Shown here one piece after another: positions 27,020-35,685 of a DNA stretch of 36,834 nucleotides. Positions within the stretch are counted from its first letter, which is position 1; every line of letters begins with the position of its first letter. The notes beneath the pieces were generated by a model. That model worked only from the letters and a program-made list of their open reading frames with translations. It was not told the origin of the DNA and ran no database searches. The DNA is taken from positions 1 to 36,834 of the forward strand of contig DAIDKO010000075.1 in the NCBI GenBank assembly GCA_027450005.1. Reading direction: 5' to 3'. The translations under genes and the position numbers were made by a program. Source of the DNA: Rhodanobacter sp. Its GTDB lineage: Bacteria; Pseudomonadota; Gammaproteobacteria; Xanthomonadales; Rhodanobacteraceae.

Positions 27020-28378
27020 TCAATCCGAACCCCGGTGATGCTGACCTGGAGATCTTGCCCCGCCCGCTTGGTCCGAATACCCGTCGTCCAGCGTCTTCAG
27101 GAAGGCGATCATGTCAGCGATTTCGCGGGCGTCGAGCGCCGGCTTGTCACCCGGCTTGCGGTTCATCGGGGCGTCGCTGCGGTCGACGTTGGCGCGGTAG
27201 CGCGGCGGCAGGTCGTCGAATTTCTGCACCTTGCCGCGTACTACCGGATACCACTTGCGCGGATCAGTGTCGCGCTCGACGTAGAAGTGCATCATCGCGT
27301 CCAGCGTGTGGAAGTAGCCGTTGTGGAAGAACACATGGCGCATGGCGACGTTGCGCAGGGTTGGCGTCTTGAACATGCCGCAGTATTGCGTCTGCTTCGC
27401 GAGATCACGCCGCTTGGGGCCGCATAGCCCCATGTCGTAGTAGTGCGGGTTGCGATTGGCCGGGATCTGCGGATTGCGCGGCACGCCCAGCGCTTCGTAG
27501 GCGTAGTCGGTGAATGCCGCCGGCCGGCCACCTGGGCCGGGCACGTCGATGTGGCATGCCGCGCAGTTGCCTTTGCTGGGGTCGTTGAACAATGCGTAGC
27601 CGCGCAGCTCCTGTGGCGTGAAGCGCGCGTGGCCAGACATCACCGCGTCGAACTTGCTGGTGTAGGGATGGAAGCTTGGGTCCTCGGCCTGGAAGGCCCG
27701 CAGCGCCGCGCCGACATCGTCGAACGCCTGCCGCGGATGCCGGAAAACGTCGGCACCGAAGACCTGAGCGAACTGCTGCGCATAGGCGCCTTCGCGCACC
27801 GCGGCAACCACCGCGGCGGGCGACGCGTTAGCCATTTCACTGGGATCGAGCAGCGGCCCGGCGGCCTGCTGCTGGCGCGAGGCGGCTGCGCCGTCCTGGT
27901 CGAAGCCGCCGCTGGGCCCTTCGTACTCAGCGTCCTCCGAGCCGGGGATGAAGGCATGCAGGCTGAACAGCGGCGTGTCATCGAGGTAACGCAGCGAAGG
28001 CACCGCGCGCATGCCCGACTGCAGCCGGTCCTTGCCGCCCGGCTGCACGGCGCGCCCATCCGGCGGACCATAGGCACGCGCAGGATCGTGGCAACTGGCA
28101 CACGACATCTGCCCGGACGCGGACAACGCGGTGTCGAAGAACAGCCGCCTGCCCAGTTCGGCCTGCGGGCTCAGGCGCGCCGGTACGGGCGGATAGCGCA
28201 CCCAGGGGCGGATCGCGGCGTCGGGTGCTGCCTGGGCTGCTTTGGCGGCCTGTCCGCGCGCCGCGGCCGGCAGGCAGGCTCCCGCAAAGCCCACAGCGAG
28301 CATGGCCAGCATCGCGGCGACGATGGGCCCGCGGCAGCCGTACCCGATGCCGTGCCGTTCGCTCCGCACCGGACGCAT
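27020..28378 (-). CDS. Di-haem cytochrome c peroxidase (CcpA/MauG family)
   Basis: A 452-residue periplasmic protein with an N-terminal signal (GPIVAAMLAMLAVGFAGACL, then an AAARGQA cleavage region) and two c-type haem sites: CASCH (Cys93, Cys96, His97) and CAACH (Cys272, Cys275, His276). The body has LGRRLFFDTALSASGQMSC, AVPSLRYLD and, near the end, FKTPTLRNVAMRHVFFHNGY and KPALDAREIADMIAFLKTLD, all standard for this family. It would reduce peroxide with electrons from cytochromes, or carry out a MauG-like oxidation. An upstream frame extends far but reads antisense-like sequence; the ATG at 28378 leads straight into the signal peptide. It follows the phosphoesterase gene by 26 bp and is probably co-transcribed with it. 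Confidence 0.9.
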   Translation of the reverse strand: MRPVRSERHGIGYGCRGPIVAAMLAMLAVGFAGACLPAAARGQAAKAAQAAPDAAIRPWVRYPPVPARLSPQAELGRRLFFDTALSASGQMSCASCHDPARAYGPPDGRAVQPGGKDRLQSGMRAVPSLRYLDDTPLFSLHAFIPGSEDAEYEGPSGGFDQDGAAASRQQQAAGPLLDPSEMANASPAAVVAAVREGAYAQQFAQVFGADVFRHPRQAFDDVGAALRAFQAEDPSFHPYTSKFDAVMSGHARFTPQELRGYALFNDPSKGNCAACHIDVPGPGGRPAAFTDYAYEALGVPRNPQIPANRNPHYYDMGLCGPKRRDLAKQTQYCGMFKTPTLRNVAMRHVFFHNGYFHTLDAMMHFYVERDTDPRKWYPVVRGKVQKFDDLPPRYRANVDRSDAPMNRKPGDKPALDAREIADMIAFLKTLDDGYSDQAGGARSPGQHHRGSD

Positions 28379-28404
28379 GCGCTTGACCGACTCGCGGCGA
28401 CCGC

Positions 28405-30816
28405 TCAGAAGCGGAACATCGACATCAGGTCGCCCACCGCCGGGCCATTGATCGGGCGGTACGGATGGGCGGCCGTGGTCACCGGGTCGGGCAGGTTGTC
28501 GCGGCTGCGCGGGGACAGCGGCGGCAACCGCCAGTTGCGCTCGATGAACTTCAGGATCGAGGCGTGATCGTCGTATTCGTGGTCGACCACGCCCTTGCGG
28601 GCATAAGGGGACACCGCCAGCATCGCGATGCGCGGGCCGTCGCCGAAGAAGTCCAAGGTCTGGATATAGCCGGTGTCGAAATGGCCGCCGCCCTCGTCTG
28701 TGGTGATCAGTATCGCGGTGTGCGCCCACTGCGCGGGGTCGGCCTGCACCTTGGCCAGGAGGTCCTTGAGGAAGGCCTCGTAGCTGGCCGGCGCAGAATA
28801 GCCCGGGTGGCCGCTGTCGAGGTTCTTCGGCACCACGAAGGACACCGCCGGCAGGGTGTGGTGCGCGAGGTCGCTGTCGAACGTGGCGAGGCCGGCCAGG
28901 CCGGACTTCAGCGCCGGATCGCCCATCACCGTGGCCGAGGCCGTGAGCGGATCGCCAAGATTGTTGTACTGGAGCATCTGCGCCTTCGCCACCGGCGCGT
29001 GCAGCGCGGCGGCTTCCGCGGCGACGTCGGCCGCGTCGCGCGCGCCGGTGTACCACTTCCAGCTCACGCCGTGCTTCGCCAGCAGCGCGGCGATGGTGGG
29101 CACGGTCTGCGGCGGGTAATTGTAGTTGTTAGGGCCGATCGGCTGCGGCTTGCCGTCCATGTCGTAGCCGGGATTGTAGTTATTCACCAGGTAGTAGGCG
29201 CCGGGTGCGCACTTGCTCGGGATGTGGCGCGCTTCGAGAAAGGCGCGGATGGCGGCGACGCCCGGCTGCCTCGGGTCGGAGCAGTCGACGTAGGAGCCGC
29301 CCTGGTAACCGTCGCGGGCGTAGAAGTCCGGCGTGTCCGGCATCGGATCGGGGTTTTCAATCTGGTTGGCCGGCGGCACGGCAATCTTGCCGTCCTGGTT
29401 GAAGAACGGCACATCCGCGGTTGCGATGGCGAAGAAGTTTGCGCCGGTGCCGCCCATGATGGACTGGTGGTAGTTGTCGCTGAGCGCGTAGTTCCGCGCC
29501 AGCTTGTCGAACAGCGGCGCATCACCGGCCGACATGTTCATGAAGCCCATCAACTCACCACCCTGCGCCGGGTTGGCCGGAGTCACGCCTGGGGTGTCGC
29601 CGCCCTGACCGGTGCTGTCGGCGACCCAGGTGAACATGTCGTGCTTGGCGTTGTCGCCGCCGGTCTGCTGCCACATCTGGAAGAAGCGGTGTACCGGATC
29701 GCCAGTCCTCACCGCAGACGCCAGCGCGTCCTTGCCGGCTAGTCGGTAGGGCACGTAGCGGGTGATCTGGAACGGCCCGTTAGGAAGGTTTGCCGGAAAA
29801 CGCTTGTCCGGCTGACCACCGGCACTCTGGAAGGTGACCGGGTTCATCTCGCCGATCCGCTCCGGCTGCGGCAGGCTGGCGTAGCTGCCGGCGCGCTCGG
29901 GCTGCAGGGTGTAGGCCTTGAGCGGTGCACCCTTGCTCTGCGCGGCCAGCGCGAAATTCGGCCCCGGCGTACCGTCGGCCTTGATGATGCCTTCGGACAG
30001 CAGGTTGCGCACCGACTGTCCCGCGGGCGGCGCATAGCCGCCGAACAGGGCGTCGAAGGTCTGGTTCTCGCCGATCACCACGATCACATGCCGGATCGGT
30101 GTGGTGGTCGGCCCATGCGCCAGCGCCAGCGCCGAGGCCGCCGCTTTGGCGGGCACCGCGGCGGAAGGCGCGCCCCGCGCGGGCACCGAGACCACCGCTC
30201 GGTCGGCGTCGCTGCCGACGCTGGCGCTGCCCCGGCGCACGTCGAAGTGCACCACCGAAAACAACGCGCCAAGCGGGTTGCTGGGATCAGCCCGGAACGA
30301 TGCGTCGCCCGCGGGATCCGTCGCCGCAGCGGCAGGCACGTGGAACGCCTGGTACAGCGGTGCGAACACGCTGGCGACTTCATGGCTTGCTGCGGCGATG
30401 CGCGCCGCGTCGAGGCCAGCCATCTTGGCCGCATCCGGTGCGCCATCCAGCACGGCGCCTAACGCACGCTGAGCCTGCAACGTGGTGATAGGATCGAGGT
30501 TCGCCACCGCCGATGGCTGGCCCGATGCGGGCAACAAGGTCGCGGACAAGGTGGCCGGGGTGCCGTCGTCGTCGTTGAACGGAGCCGTCAGCACGAAGGG
30601 GCCGGTGCCATCGAGTACCAGCGAGTAGCGGCCTCGCGCGTCCGTAATCGCGGATACCACCTGATGGCCGCCATGGTCGGTAGCCGTGACCGGCACGCCG
30701 GCCACCGGCACCGCGCCGTCGACCACGCCGCTGACGGCAAGATGCGAGACCACCGCATTGCGCGCGCATCCGCTCAGCGTGAGCAGCAGAACCAGGGGCA
30801 ACAGGCGACGTTTCAT
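28405..30816 (-). CDS. Phospholipase C/acid phosphatase-type phosphoesterase lipoprotein
   Basis: An 803-residue lipoprotein: the signal peptide ends in the lipobox LSGC (Cys17). Residues ~28-90 form a carboxypeptidase-regulatory or Ig-like domain (VSGVVDGAVPVAGVPVTATD, ARGRYSLVLDG). From ~240 the PF04185 phosphoesterase domain starts with HVIVVIGENQTFDALFGGYA, where Glu250 and Asn251 are metal ligands and Thr253 the nucleophile by analogy with PlcH/AcpA. It ends with ITTDEGGGHFDTGY (Asp707, Glu708) and AVSPYARKGVVDHEYDDHAS. It should hydrolyse phosphate esters at the outer membrane or in the periplasm. The gene sits between a TonB-dependent receptor and a cytochrome c peroxidase, suggesting processing of the receptor's phosphorylated ligand. 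Phospholipid, phytate or other esters remain open as substrates. Confidence 0.88.
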   Translation of the reverse strand: MKRRLLPLVLLLTLSGCARNAVVSHLAVSGVVDGAVPVAGVPVTATDHGGHQVVSAITDARGRYSLVLDGTGPFVLTAPFNDDDGTPATLSATLLPASGQPSAVANLDPITTLQAQRALGAVLDGAPDAAKMAGLDAARIAAASHEVASVFAPLYQAFHVPAAAATDPAGDASFRADPSNPLGALFSVVHFDVRRGSASVGSDADRAVVSVPARGAPSAAVPAKAAASALALAHGPTTTPIRHVIVVIGENQTFDALFGGYAPPAGQSVRNLLSEGIIKADGTPGPNFALAAQSKGAPLKAYTLQPERAGSYASLPQPERIGEMNPVTFQSAGGQPDKRFPANLPNGPFQITRYVPYRLAGKDALASAVRTGDPVHRFFQMWQQTGGDNAKHDMFTWVADSTGQGGDTPGVTPANPAQGGELMGFMNMSAGDAPLFDKLARNYALSDNYHQSIMGGTGANFFAIATADVPFFNQDGKIAVPPANQIENPDPMPDTPDFYARDGYQGGSYVDCSDPRQPGVAAIRAFLEARHIPSKCAPGAYYLVNNYNPGYDMDGKPQPIGPNNYNYPPQTVPTIAALLAKHGVSWKWYTGARDAADVAAEAAALHAPVAKAQMLQYNNLGDPLTASATVMGDPALKSGLAGLATFDSDLAHHTLPAVSFVVPKNLDSGHPGYSAPASYEAFLKDLLAKVQADPAQWAHTAILITTDEGGGHFDTGYIQTLDFFGDGPRIAMLAVSPYARKGVVDHEYDDHASILKFIERNWRLPPLSPRSRDNLPDPVTTAAHPYRPINGPAVGDLMSMFRF

Positions 30817-30897
30817 GGGCAATCCAGGAAAGTGAGAGGACGCGATCGGGTTCGCATCCGGTGGACATGGTGCCGCTCTCTCACGCAGCTTGCGCGC

Positions 30898-30931
30898 CGC
30901 GCGTGCCGGCACGGATCGGCCGGCACGCGCG
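30898..30931 (-). promoter_or_regulatory. Intercistronic stem-loop after the second TonB-dependent receptor
   Basis: GCGTGCCGGC (30901-30910) and GCCGGCACGC (30919-30928) pair perfectly; three further G-C pairs extend the stem to 13 bp with an 8-nt loop. It begins 7 bases beyond the receptor stop, within the 122-bp gap before the phosphoesterase gene. No T run follows. Like the hairpin at 8660-8684 it may stabilise the receptor message or limit downstream expression. Confidence 0.6.
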
Positions 30932-30938
30932 CGAGGCA

Positions 30939-33254
30939 TCAGAGCCGCGCGTTGATGTTGAAGAATACCTGTCGAGGCGCACCGGCCTGCAGGGTCTGGT
31001 TGTAGCCGTTCGGATCGGACGCAACGTAGCCGTTGGTGCCGGTGGTGGCAAAGTAGTGCTTGCCCGCGAGGTTGGTCACGTTGAGTGCCAGGCGGATGTC
31101 GCGGAAGCCGGCTATCGCGCCGAGGTCGTAGCTCGCGCCGGCGTTGAACAGCCAGTACGACGGCACCTGCGAGTCGTTGGTGTAGGTGATGTAGCGCCGG
31201 CCGGTGTACTTGCCGTCGACGGTGAAGTCCCAGGCACCCACGTTGTAGTTCACGCTGGACGTGGCCATCCAGCTAGGAATGCCAACCACGTACTTGCCCT
31301 TGGTGGCGACCACGCCGCCGTTGAGGTAGTCGTTCTGGTACTTGGAGCTGTCGTAGGACAACGTGTTGAGCCAGCGTAGGCCCTGCACGGGACGCCAGAT
31401 CAGCGACAGGTCGGCACCCTTGCTGCCCACGCTTCCCACGTTGTCGAGCTGGCTGGCGCAGGTCTGCACCGCCGAGCACGGCGTGGTCTGCAGCAGTCGG
31501 TTGCTGAAGCGCGTGTAGTAGAGGTCGGCCGCCGCCTCGAAGGTCTCACCGTGCACGCGGTAACCCGCCTCCAGCGTCTGCGAGCCTTCCGGCTTGAGCG
31601 TGCTCTTGCTGGCGTCGAACGTCGCCTGCGAGGTCGAGAAGGGCAACGCGCCGTAGGCGTCGATATTCTTGCTATACGAGGCGTAGATGTCCTGGTGCTC
31701 GTCCAGCTTGTAGTCCACGCCGGCCTGCGGCAGGAAGCCCTTGCTGGCCTTGATGCTGCCCTGCGCGAACGCGCTAGTGGGCACCAGCGAAACCGCGCTG
31801 CTGGTGGAGCGCAACGACTTGGCGCCGAAGTTGACCGTCAGCCGGTCGTCCATCAAGTGCAGGGTGTCTTCCGCATACGCCATGCGCGTGTCGTAGGTGT
31901 AGTGCTGCAGGAAGCCCCGCAGGAACGGCGTCTCGCCGTCATAGAAGGTCCACAGGCCGGTGTACTGGCCTGCGAGGTTGAAGTAGTTGCGCTCGATGTG
32001 GTTGCTGGAGTCCTCGCCCCAGACGCCCACTTCGATGTCGTTGTTGCCGAGCGTGTACTGTAGCGAACTGGTCACGCCATAGCGGTCCAGGCCGTAGTCG
32101 GTGGTACGCATCGCCAGCGGCAGGCCGGAGGCCGGCGACGATGCGTACGGCGTCACCCACTGCCCTTCGCCGCGATCGTGGTGGTAGTAGCTGCCCACGT
32201 TCCAGGTCAGGTTCTCACCGAAGTTGAAGCTGCCGCTGAGGCCGACCAGGTTGTCCTTGCGGATGCCGCCGCCGGCATAGTAGTTCGCGTCCAGCCAGTC
32301 GTAGTTGGCCGGCAGGCCGGCCAGCGAGGCCGGGTAGCCGTTGGCCACGCCGCTGTACTGCCCGCTGGTGTGGTAGGCGTTGGCCGCCTGCAGTGCGGTG
32401 TTCCAGTCCGGCTGCCAGTAGTCGAAGTTCCAGCCGAGGACGCGCTGGCTGGTCAGCGACAGATCCTGGTAGTCGTATTCCTTGCGCCGGGAGCTGTCGG
32501 CGAACAGGCTGATGCGATCACCGTCGCCCCACTGGTAGACCGCCTTCAGGTTGGCTTGGTTGGAGCGCTGCGAACCGTAACCCTTCCACTTGTCGGTGTT
32601 GGCGTGGTCGAACGACACGTACATTGAGAAGCCGTGGAAGTCGCCCGTATCCAGCCGCGCATAGCTGCGAAGCGTGCTATCCGAACCGATCGTCTGGTTG
32701 AAGCGCGCGCCCGGCTTCATGTCCGGATCGGCAGAGTAGAACTGCACGGTGCCGCCGAGATTGGTGTTCGACGGCGTGCCCAGTGCACCGGCACCCTGCG
32801 CCAGTTGCACCGAGGCTAGGTTGTCCGAGCTGATCGCTCGGGTCACCTGAAGGCCGTTGGTAACACCGTAGGACATGTTACCCAACGGGATGCCATCGAG
32901 CGTGAAGCCCAGACGGCTCTGGTCGAAGCCGTGTAGGCTGATTGCCGTGGACCATTCGTACGCGCCCCACGGATCGGACGACTGGAAGTTCACACCGGGC
33001 AGCTCGTTTAGCACCTTCAACGCACTGGTGCCCGGCGCGACTGCTTCGATGTCTTTGCGGCCGATGGTCTGGATCTGGCGTGTCTCGCCGGTCGCCACTA
33101 CCGATACCGCGGTCAGCGCGGTGGCATGGTCCTTGGACGGCGCGGCCGCCGGAGCGGGTGCAGCGTCCGTCGCCGCGGCGACATTTCCGTGCAGGGTCGC
33201 AAGGATGGCCAGGGCAAGGCCCGACAGTTGAAGCGAAGTACGGCGGTTGAACAT
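30939..33254 (-). CDS. TonB-dependent receptor of the phosphoesterase/peroxidase group
   Basis: A 771-residue outer-membrane receptor. The signal peptide is followed by an Ala/Pro-rich stretch and a TonB-box-like TAVSVVATGE near residue 50. The plug has KVLNELPGVNFQSSDPWGAY, ISLHGFDQSRLGFTLDGIPL and VQLAQGAGALGTPSNTNLGG. The barrel includes LKPEGSQTLEAGYRVHGETF and ends FFNINARL. It lacks the Oar-like N-terminal domain of the receptor at 8692-11709 and is the classical siderophore/ligand type in size. I chose the ATG at 33254 because the signal peptide follows; the frame is open further upstream without similarity. It is first in a leftward group with the phosphoesterase and peroxidase genes. 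Ligand unknown. Confidence 0.93.
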   Translation of the reverse strand: MFNRRTSLQLSGLALAILATLHGNVAAATDAAPAPAAAPSKDHATALTAVSVVATGETRQIQTIGRKDIEAVAPGTSALKVLNELPGVNFQSSDPWGAYEWSTAISLHGFDQSRLGFTLDGIPLGNMSYGVTNGLQVTRAISSDNLASVQLAQGAGALGTPSNTNLGGTVQFYSADPDMKPGARFNQTIGSDSTLRSYARLDTGDFHGFSMYVSFDHANTDKWKGYGSQRSNQANLKAVYQWGDGDRISLFADSSRRKEYDYQDLSLTSQRVLGWNFDYWQPDWNTALQAANAYHTSGQYSGVANGYPASLAGLPANYDWLDANYYAGGGIRKDNLVGLSGSFNFGENLTWNVGSYYHHDRGEGQWVTPYASSPASGLPLAMRTTDYGLDRYGVTSSLQYTLGNNDIEVGVWGEDSSNHIERNYFNLAGQYTGLWTFYDGETPFLRGFLQHYTYDTRMAYAEDTLHLMDDRLTVNFGAKSLRSTSSAVSLVPTSAFAQGSIKASKGFLPQAGVDYKLDEHQDIYASYSKNIDAYGALPFSTSQATFDASKSTLKPEGSQTLEAGYRVHGETFEAAADLYYTRFSNRLLQTTPCSAVQTCASQLDNVGSVGSKGADLSLIWRPVQGLRWLNTLSYDSSKYQNDYLNGGVVATKGKYVVGIPSWMATSSVNYNVGAWDFTVDGKYTGRRYITYTNDSQVPSYWLFNAGASYDLGAIAGFRDIRLALNVTNLAGKHYFATTGTNGYVASDPNGYNQTLQAGAPRQVFFNINARL

Positions 33255-33500
33255 GCGCAGGGGTCCTTCGCGGCGCGTCTCGCGAGGACGCCGCTTGTGG
33301 CGATGAGGGATTCGACGACCGTCGACGACGGACCACGCTATGGTGGAGCCGCTTTGTGAAAATTCGCCTACAGCCAGATGAAGGCCAAGCGAACAGCGTG
33401 ACACTAGCCTGTCCGACAGGCGATCCCTGTGCATCGGCCAGCCACGGCCCTGCGCGAAGCGGGCGGCACTGGCCGGGCCACGTGGTCAGCCGCTGGAGGA

Positions 33501-33653
33501 CTACTTGCCGCGTTTCACAGTCGCCGCAGGCTTGCGCGGCCTGGGCAGCGGCATCGACGCGGCGATATCGACCAGCAGGTGGCGCATCGCATCCGCGTCG
33601 TCCAGCGCGGCCTGCCCAGTCACATAATCGATGAAGTCACAGTCGGTGGACAT
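33501..33653 (-). pseudogene. Possible remnant of a TfoX/Sxy-family gene
   Basis: A 50-residue frame, MSTDCDFIDYVTGQAALDDA and onward to RPRKPAATVKRGK. The first part resembles the start of TfoX-type proteins (xFVDYVxxQ), and ALDDADAMRHLLVDIAASMP resembles their C-terminal end, as if the middle ~50-60 residues had been deleted. Similarity is by eye and weak; it might also be a genuine small protein. It lies beside another broken gene, which favours decay. Confidence 0.35.
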
Positions 33654-33701
33654 GCGCGCATCACTCCACTCAGGTTTGAATCGTGTCGGGCGTCGCAAGG
33701 T

Positions 33702-34062
33702 TCAGTGCACCACGAGTACCTGAGGCAGGCCCAGCAGGCCGGGTAGCGCCTGCACGCACAGAATCTTGCGACTAGCCGTGGCGGCGCCGTCGACGCCAGC
33801 CACGAAGACGTTCGACAGGCAGAACACATTGAATCCGTGCCCGCCGGTCCCTGAAACGCGCCCCACACCATTCCAGCGCCGATGGCGCCGTTGTACAGGC
33901 CCTGGTTCGGCGCTAGCACCCTGGTGGCCGCCGCGCGCTCCTCGACTGGCCGAATACCTTCAACCCCACCGGCTTGTCCCAGAGGAACATCTCCAGCACC
34001 AAGAATTTACCGCGCAGCAAGGCCACCAGCACCACCACGATCCCAGCGGGTGTTCCCAACAT
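33702..34062 (-). pseudogene. DUF1304 membrane-protein gene broken by two frameshifts
   Basis: Three consecutive frames together rebuild a DUF1304 protein of normal length (~120 residues). Part one starts at 34062: MLGTPAGIVVVLVALLRGKF and LVLEMFLWDKPVGLKVFGQS. Part two, shifted near 33945, reads EERAAATRVLAPNQGLYNGA and IGAGMVWGAFQG. Part three, shifted again near 33845, reads FNVFCLSNVFVAGVDGAATA and SRKILCVQALPGLLGL, stopping at 33702. The first shift fits loss of one base in CAGTCGAGG. Unless the sequence has errors here, no full-length product is made. The intact family is a small integral membrane protein with about four helices and unknown function. Confidence 0.8.
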
Positions 34063-34436
34063 GGTCGTGCCTTCGAGTGGTGGGTGGCGAATGCAGAATG
34101 ACCGCGGACAGGTCCGCACATTCCGGATGTCGCAGCCCAGCTAGGCACGCTCTTCTCATACGCGCGGTTTGGGCGGAGCACGGCCTCGACCCCGCGTTGC
34201 ACGTCGTTGACGAGGCTGGCCAGCGCAGGCCTGTCGCCATACATGTCCAGCTCCCTCGTTGCGATCAAGCCCATCGAGAGCAGCCCCGTACAATCGTCGC
34301 TTGGCAGGCCGGATGCAAACGCCACGCACCAGAGCAATTGAAAGGTGATGCTTTGCGCGAGAGCCGAACCGGCGGCGTCCATGGGCTCGATCTGCTCCAG
34401 CGCCGATCTGGCTTTGGAGGACAACTGGGAATGCAT
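33960..34436 (-). CDS. Doubtful hypothetical reading frame
   Basis: A 158-residue frame beginning MHSQLSSKARSALEQIEPMD. Its first ~105 residues look protein-like (SITFQLLWCVAFASGLPSDD, then MGLIATRELDMYGDRPALAS, LVNDVQRGVEAVLRPN). The last ~50 residues are Trp/Cys-rich and overlap the start of the DUF1304 pseudogene in another frame, so that end is probably not real. I do not recognise the family. It may be the N-terminal part of a gene whose end was lost in the same decay. Confidence 0.3.
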   Translation of the reverse strand: MHSQLSSKARSALEQIEPMDAAGSALAQSITFQLLWCVAFASGLPSDDCTGLLSMGLIATRELDMYGDRPALASLVNDVQRGVEAVLRPNRAYEKSVPSWAATSGMCGPVRGHSAFATHHSKARPCWEHPLGSWWCWWPCCAVNSWCWRCSSGTSRWG

Positions 34437-34622
34437 GGTCTGCTGCCCGATGCGGGCTACGTGCGTTGACGCGACCGTAGCGCGTCATTTCCGGCAAGGC
34501 CATCCTCGCGTCAGCTTGCGGTAACGAACGGTGCGACTGAGCGCTTGGAGCGCAGCGCAATACACCGTTTTTGGGGGCCTCATCACGCCGCCGCATCGGC
34601 ACGGCCACGCTAAACTGCGCCG

Positions 34623-35639
34623 ATGGCTTCCCCTAAGCGCAAACGCCAGCGGCGCAAACCTGGCTCATCGCCTTCGCCCCGCGCTGCGAAGGTGCCGACT
34701 GTTGCCGTCGTGCGCCCTGCTGACAGCTCGAACCGCGCCAACGGTGTGCTGGACTGGCTGCTGCGCAAGCTGCCACCGCGCTATCGCGACAAGGTGCGGG
34801 ACTACCTCGTGCTCACCCGCATGGACCGGCCGATCGGCGCGCTGCTGCTGCTGTGGCCGACCTGGTGGGCGCTGTGGCTGGCGGCTGGCGACTGGCCTCC
34901 GCTGAAGCCGCTGGCGATCTTCACGCTGGGCGTGTTCGCGATGCGCGCGGCAGGCTGCGCGATCAACGACTTCGCCGACCGTAAGCTCGATCCGCAGGTA
35001 GCGCGCACCGCCGGACGCCCCATCGCTAGCGGGCGTGTGACGTCACGCGAGGCGCTGGTCGTGTTCGGCGCACTGCTTGCATTCGCCTTCGTACTGGTGT
35101 TGTTCACCAACCGGCTCACCGTCGAGCTCTCCTTCGCCGGTGCGGCACTGGCGGCCATCTATCCATTCACCAAGCGCTGGACCTACCTACCGCAGGTGGT
35201 ACTGGGCGCAGCGTTCGGCTGGGCCATCCCAATGGCGTTCGCAGCGGTGGCAGGTGCCGTGCCGCCGCTGGGCTGGCTCCTGTTCATCGCCAACATCCTG
35301 TGGTCGGTGGTGTACGACACCGAGTATGCGATGGTGGACCGCGAGGACGACCTCAAGGCCGGCGCGAAATCCACCGCCATCCTGTTCGGCGATGCCGACT
35401 TGCCGATCCTCGGCGTGCTGATGGCCACCCTGCTGCTGGCGATGGCGTTCGTGGGTCGGCGTGCGCAACTCGGCTGGCCCTACTGGCTGAGCCTGCTGGT
35501 GGCTACGGGATTGTTCGCGTACCAGCTTTGGTTGATCCGCGCGCGCGAACGCGACCGTTGCCTTGCCGCCTTCCGCCACAACAACTGGTGGGGCCTGTCG
35601 ATATGGATCGGTATCGTGCTGGCGCTAGCGGTGAAATAG
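34623..35639 (+). CDS. ubiA: 4-hydroxybenzoate polyprenyltransferase
   Basis: An integral membrane enzyme that attaches the polyprenyl chain to 4-hydroxybenzoate in ubiquinone synthesis. The two Asp-rich sites are NDFADRKLD (residues 115-123), which binds Mg-diphosphate, and DTEYAMVDREDD (232-243). The family start LTRMDRPIGALLLLWPTWWA begins only near residue 60. Thus this 338-residue form has about 40 extra N-terminal residues, strongly basic (KRKRQRRK at 5-12), compared with E. coli UbiA (290). No clear ribosome site precedes the ATG at 34623, so an internal GTG start before LDWLLRKLPP is possible. The gene stands alone, convergent with comM after a 46-bp gap. Confidence 0.93.
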   Translation: MASPKRKRQRRKPGSSPSPRAAKVPTVAVVRPADSSNRANGVLDWLLRKLPPRYRDKVRDYLVLTRMDRPIGALLLLWPTWWALWLAAGDWPPLKPLAIFTLGVFAMRAAGCAINDFADRKLDPQVARTAGRPIASGRVTSREALVVFGALLAFAFVLVLFTNRLTVELSFAGAALAAIYPFTKRWTYLPQVVLGAAFGWAIPMAFAAVAGAVPPLGWLLFIANILWSVVYDTEYAMVDREDDLKAGAKSTAILFGDADLPILGVLMATLLLAMAFVGRRAQLGWPYWLSLLVATGLFAYQLWLIRARERDRCLAAFRHNNWWGLSIWIGIVLALAVK

Positions 35640-35685
35640 GCGCCGCACCTGCGCACGTGATCGCAGCGGCAACAGGACTGCCCGA

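Noticed and set aside
33255-33420. Pho box upstream of the second TonB-dependent receptor
   Set aside because: I looked for tandem CTGTCAT-like repeats because of the phosphoesterase. Only scattered partial matches were seen, none with correct spacing.
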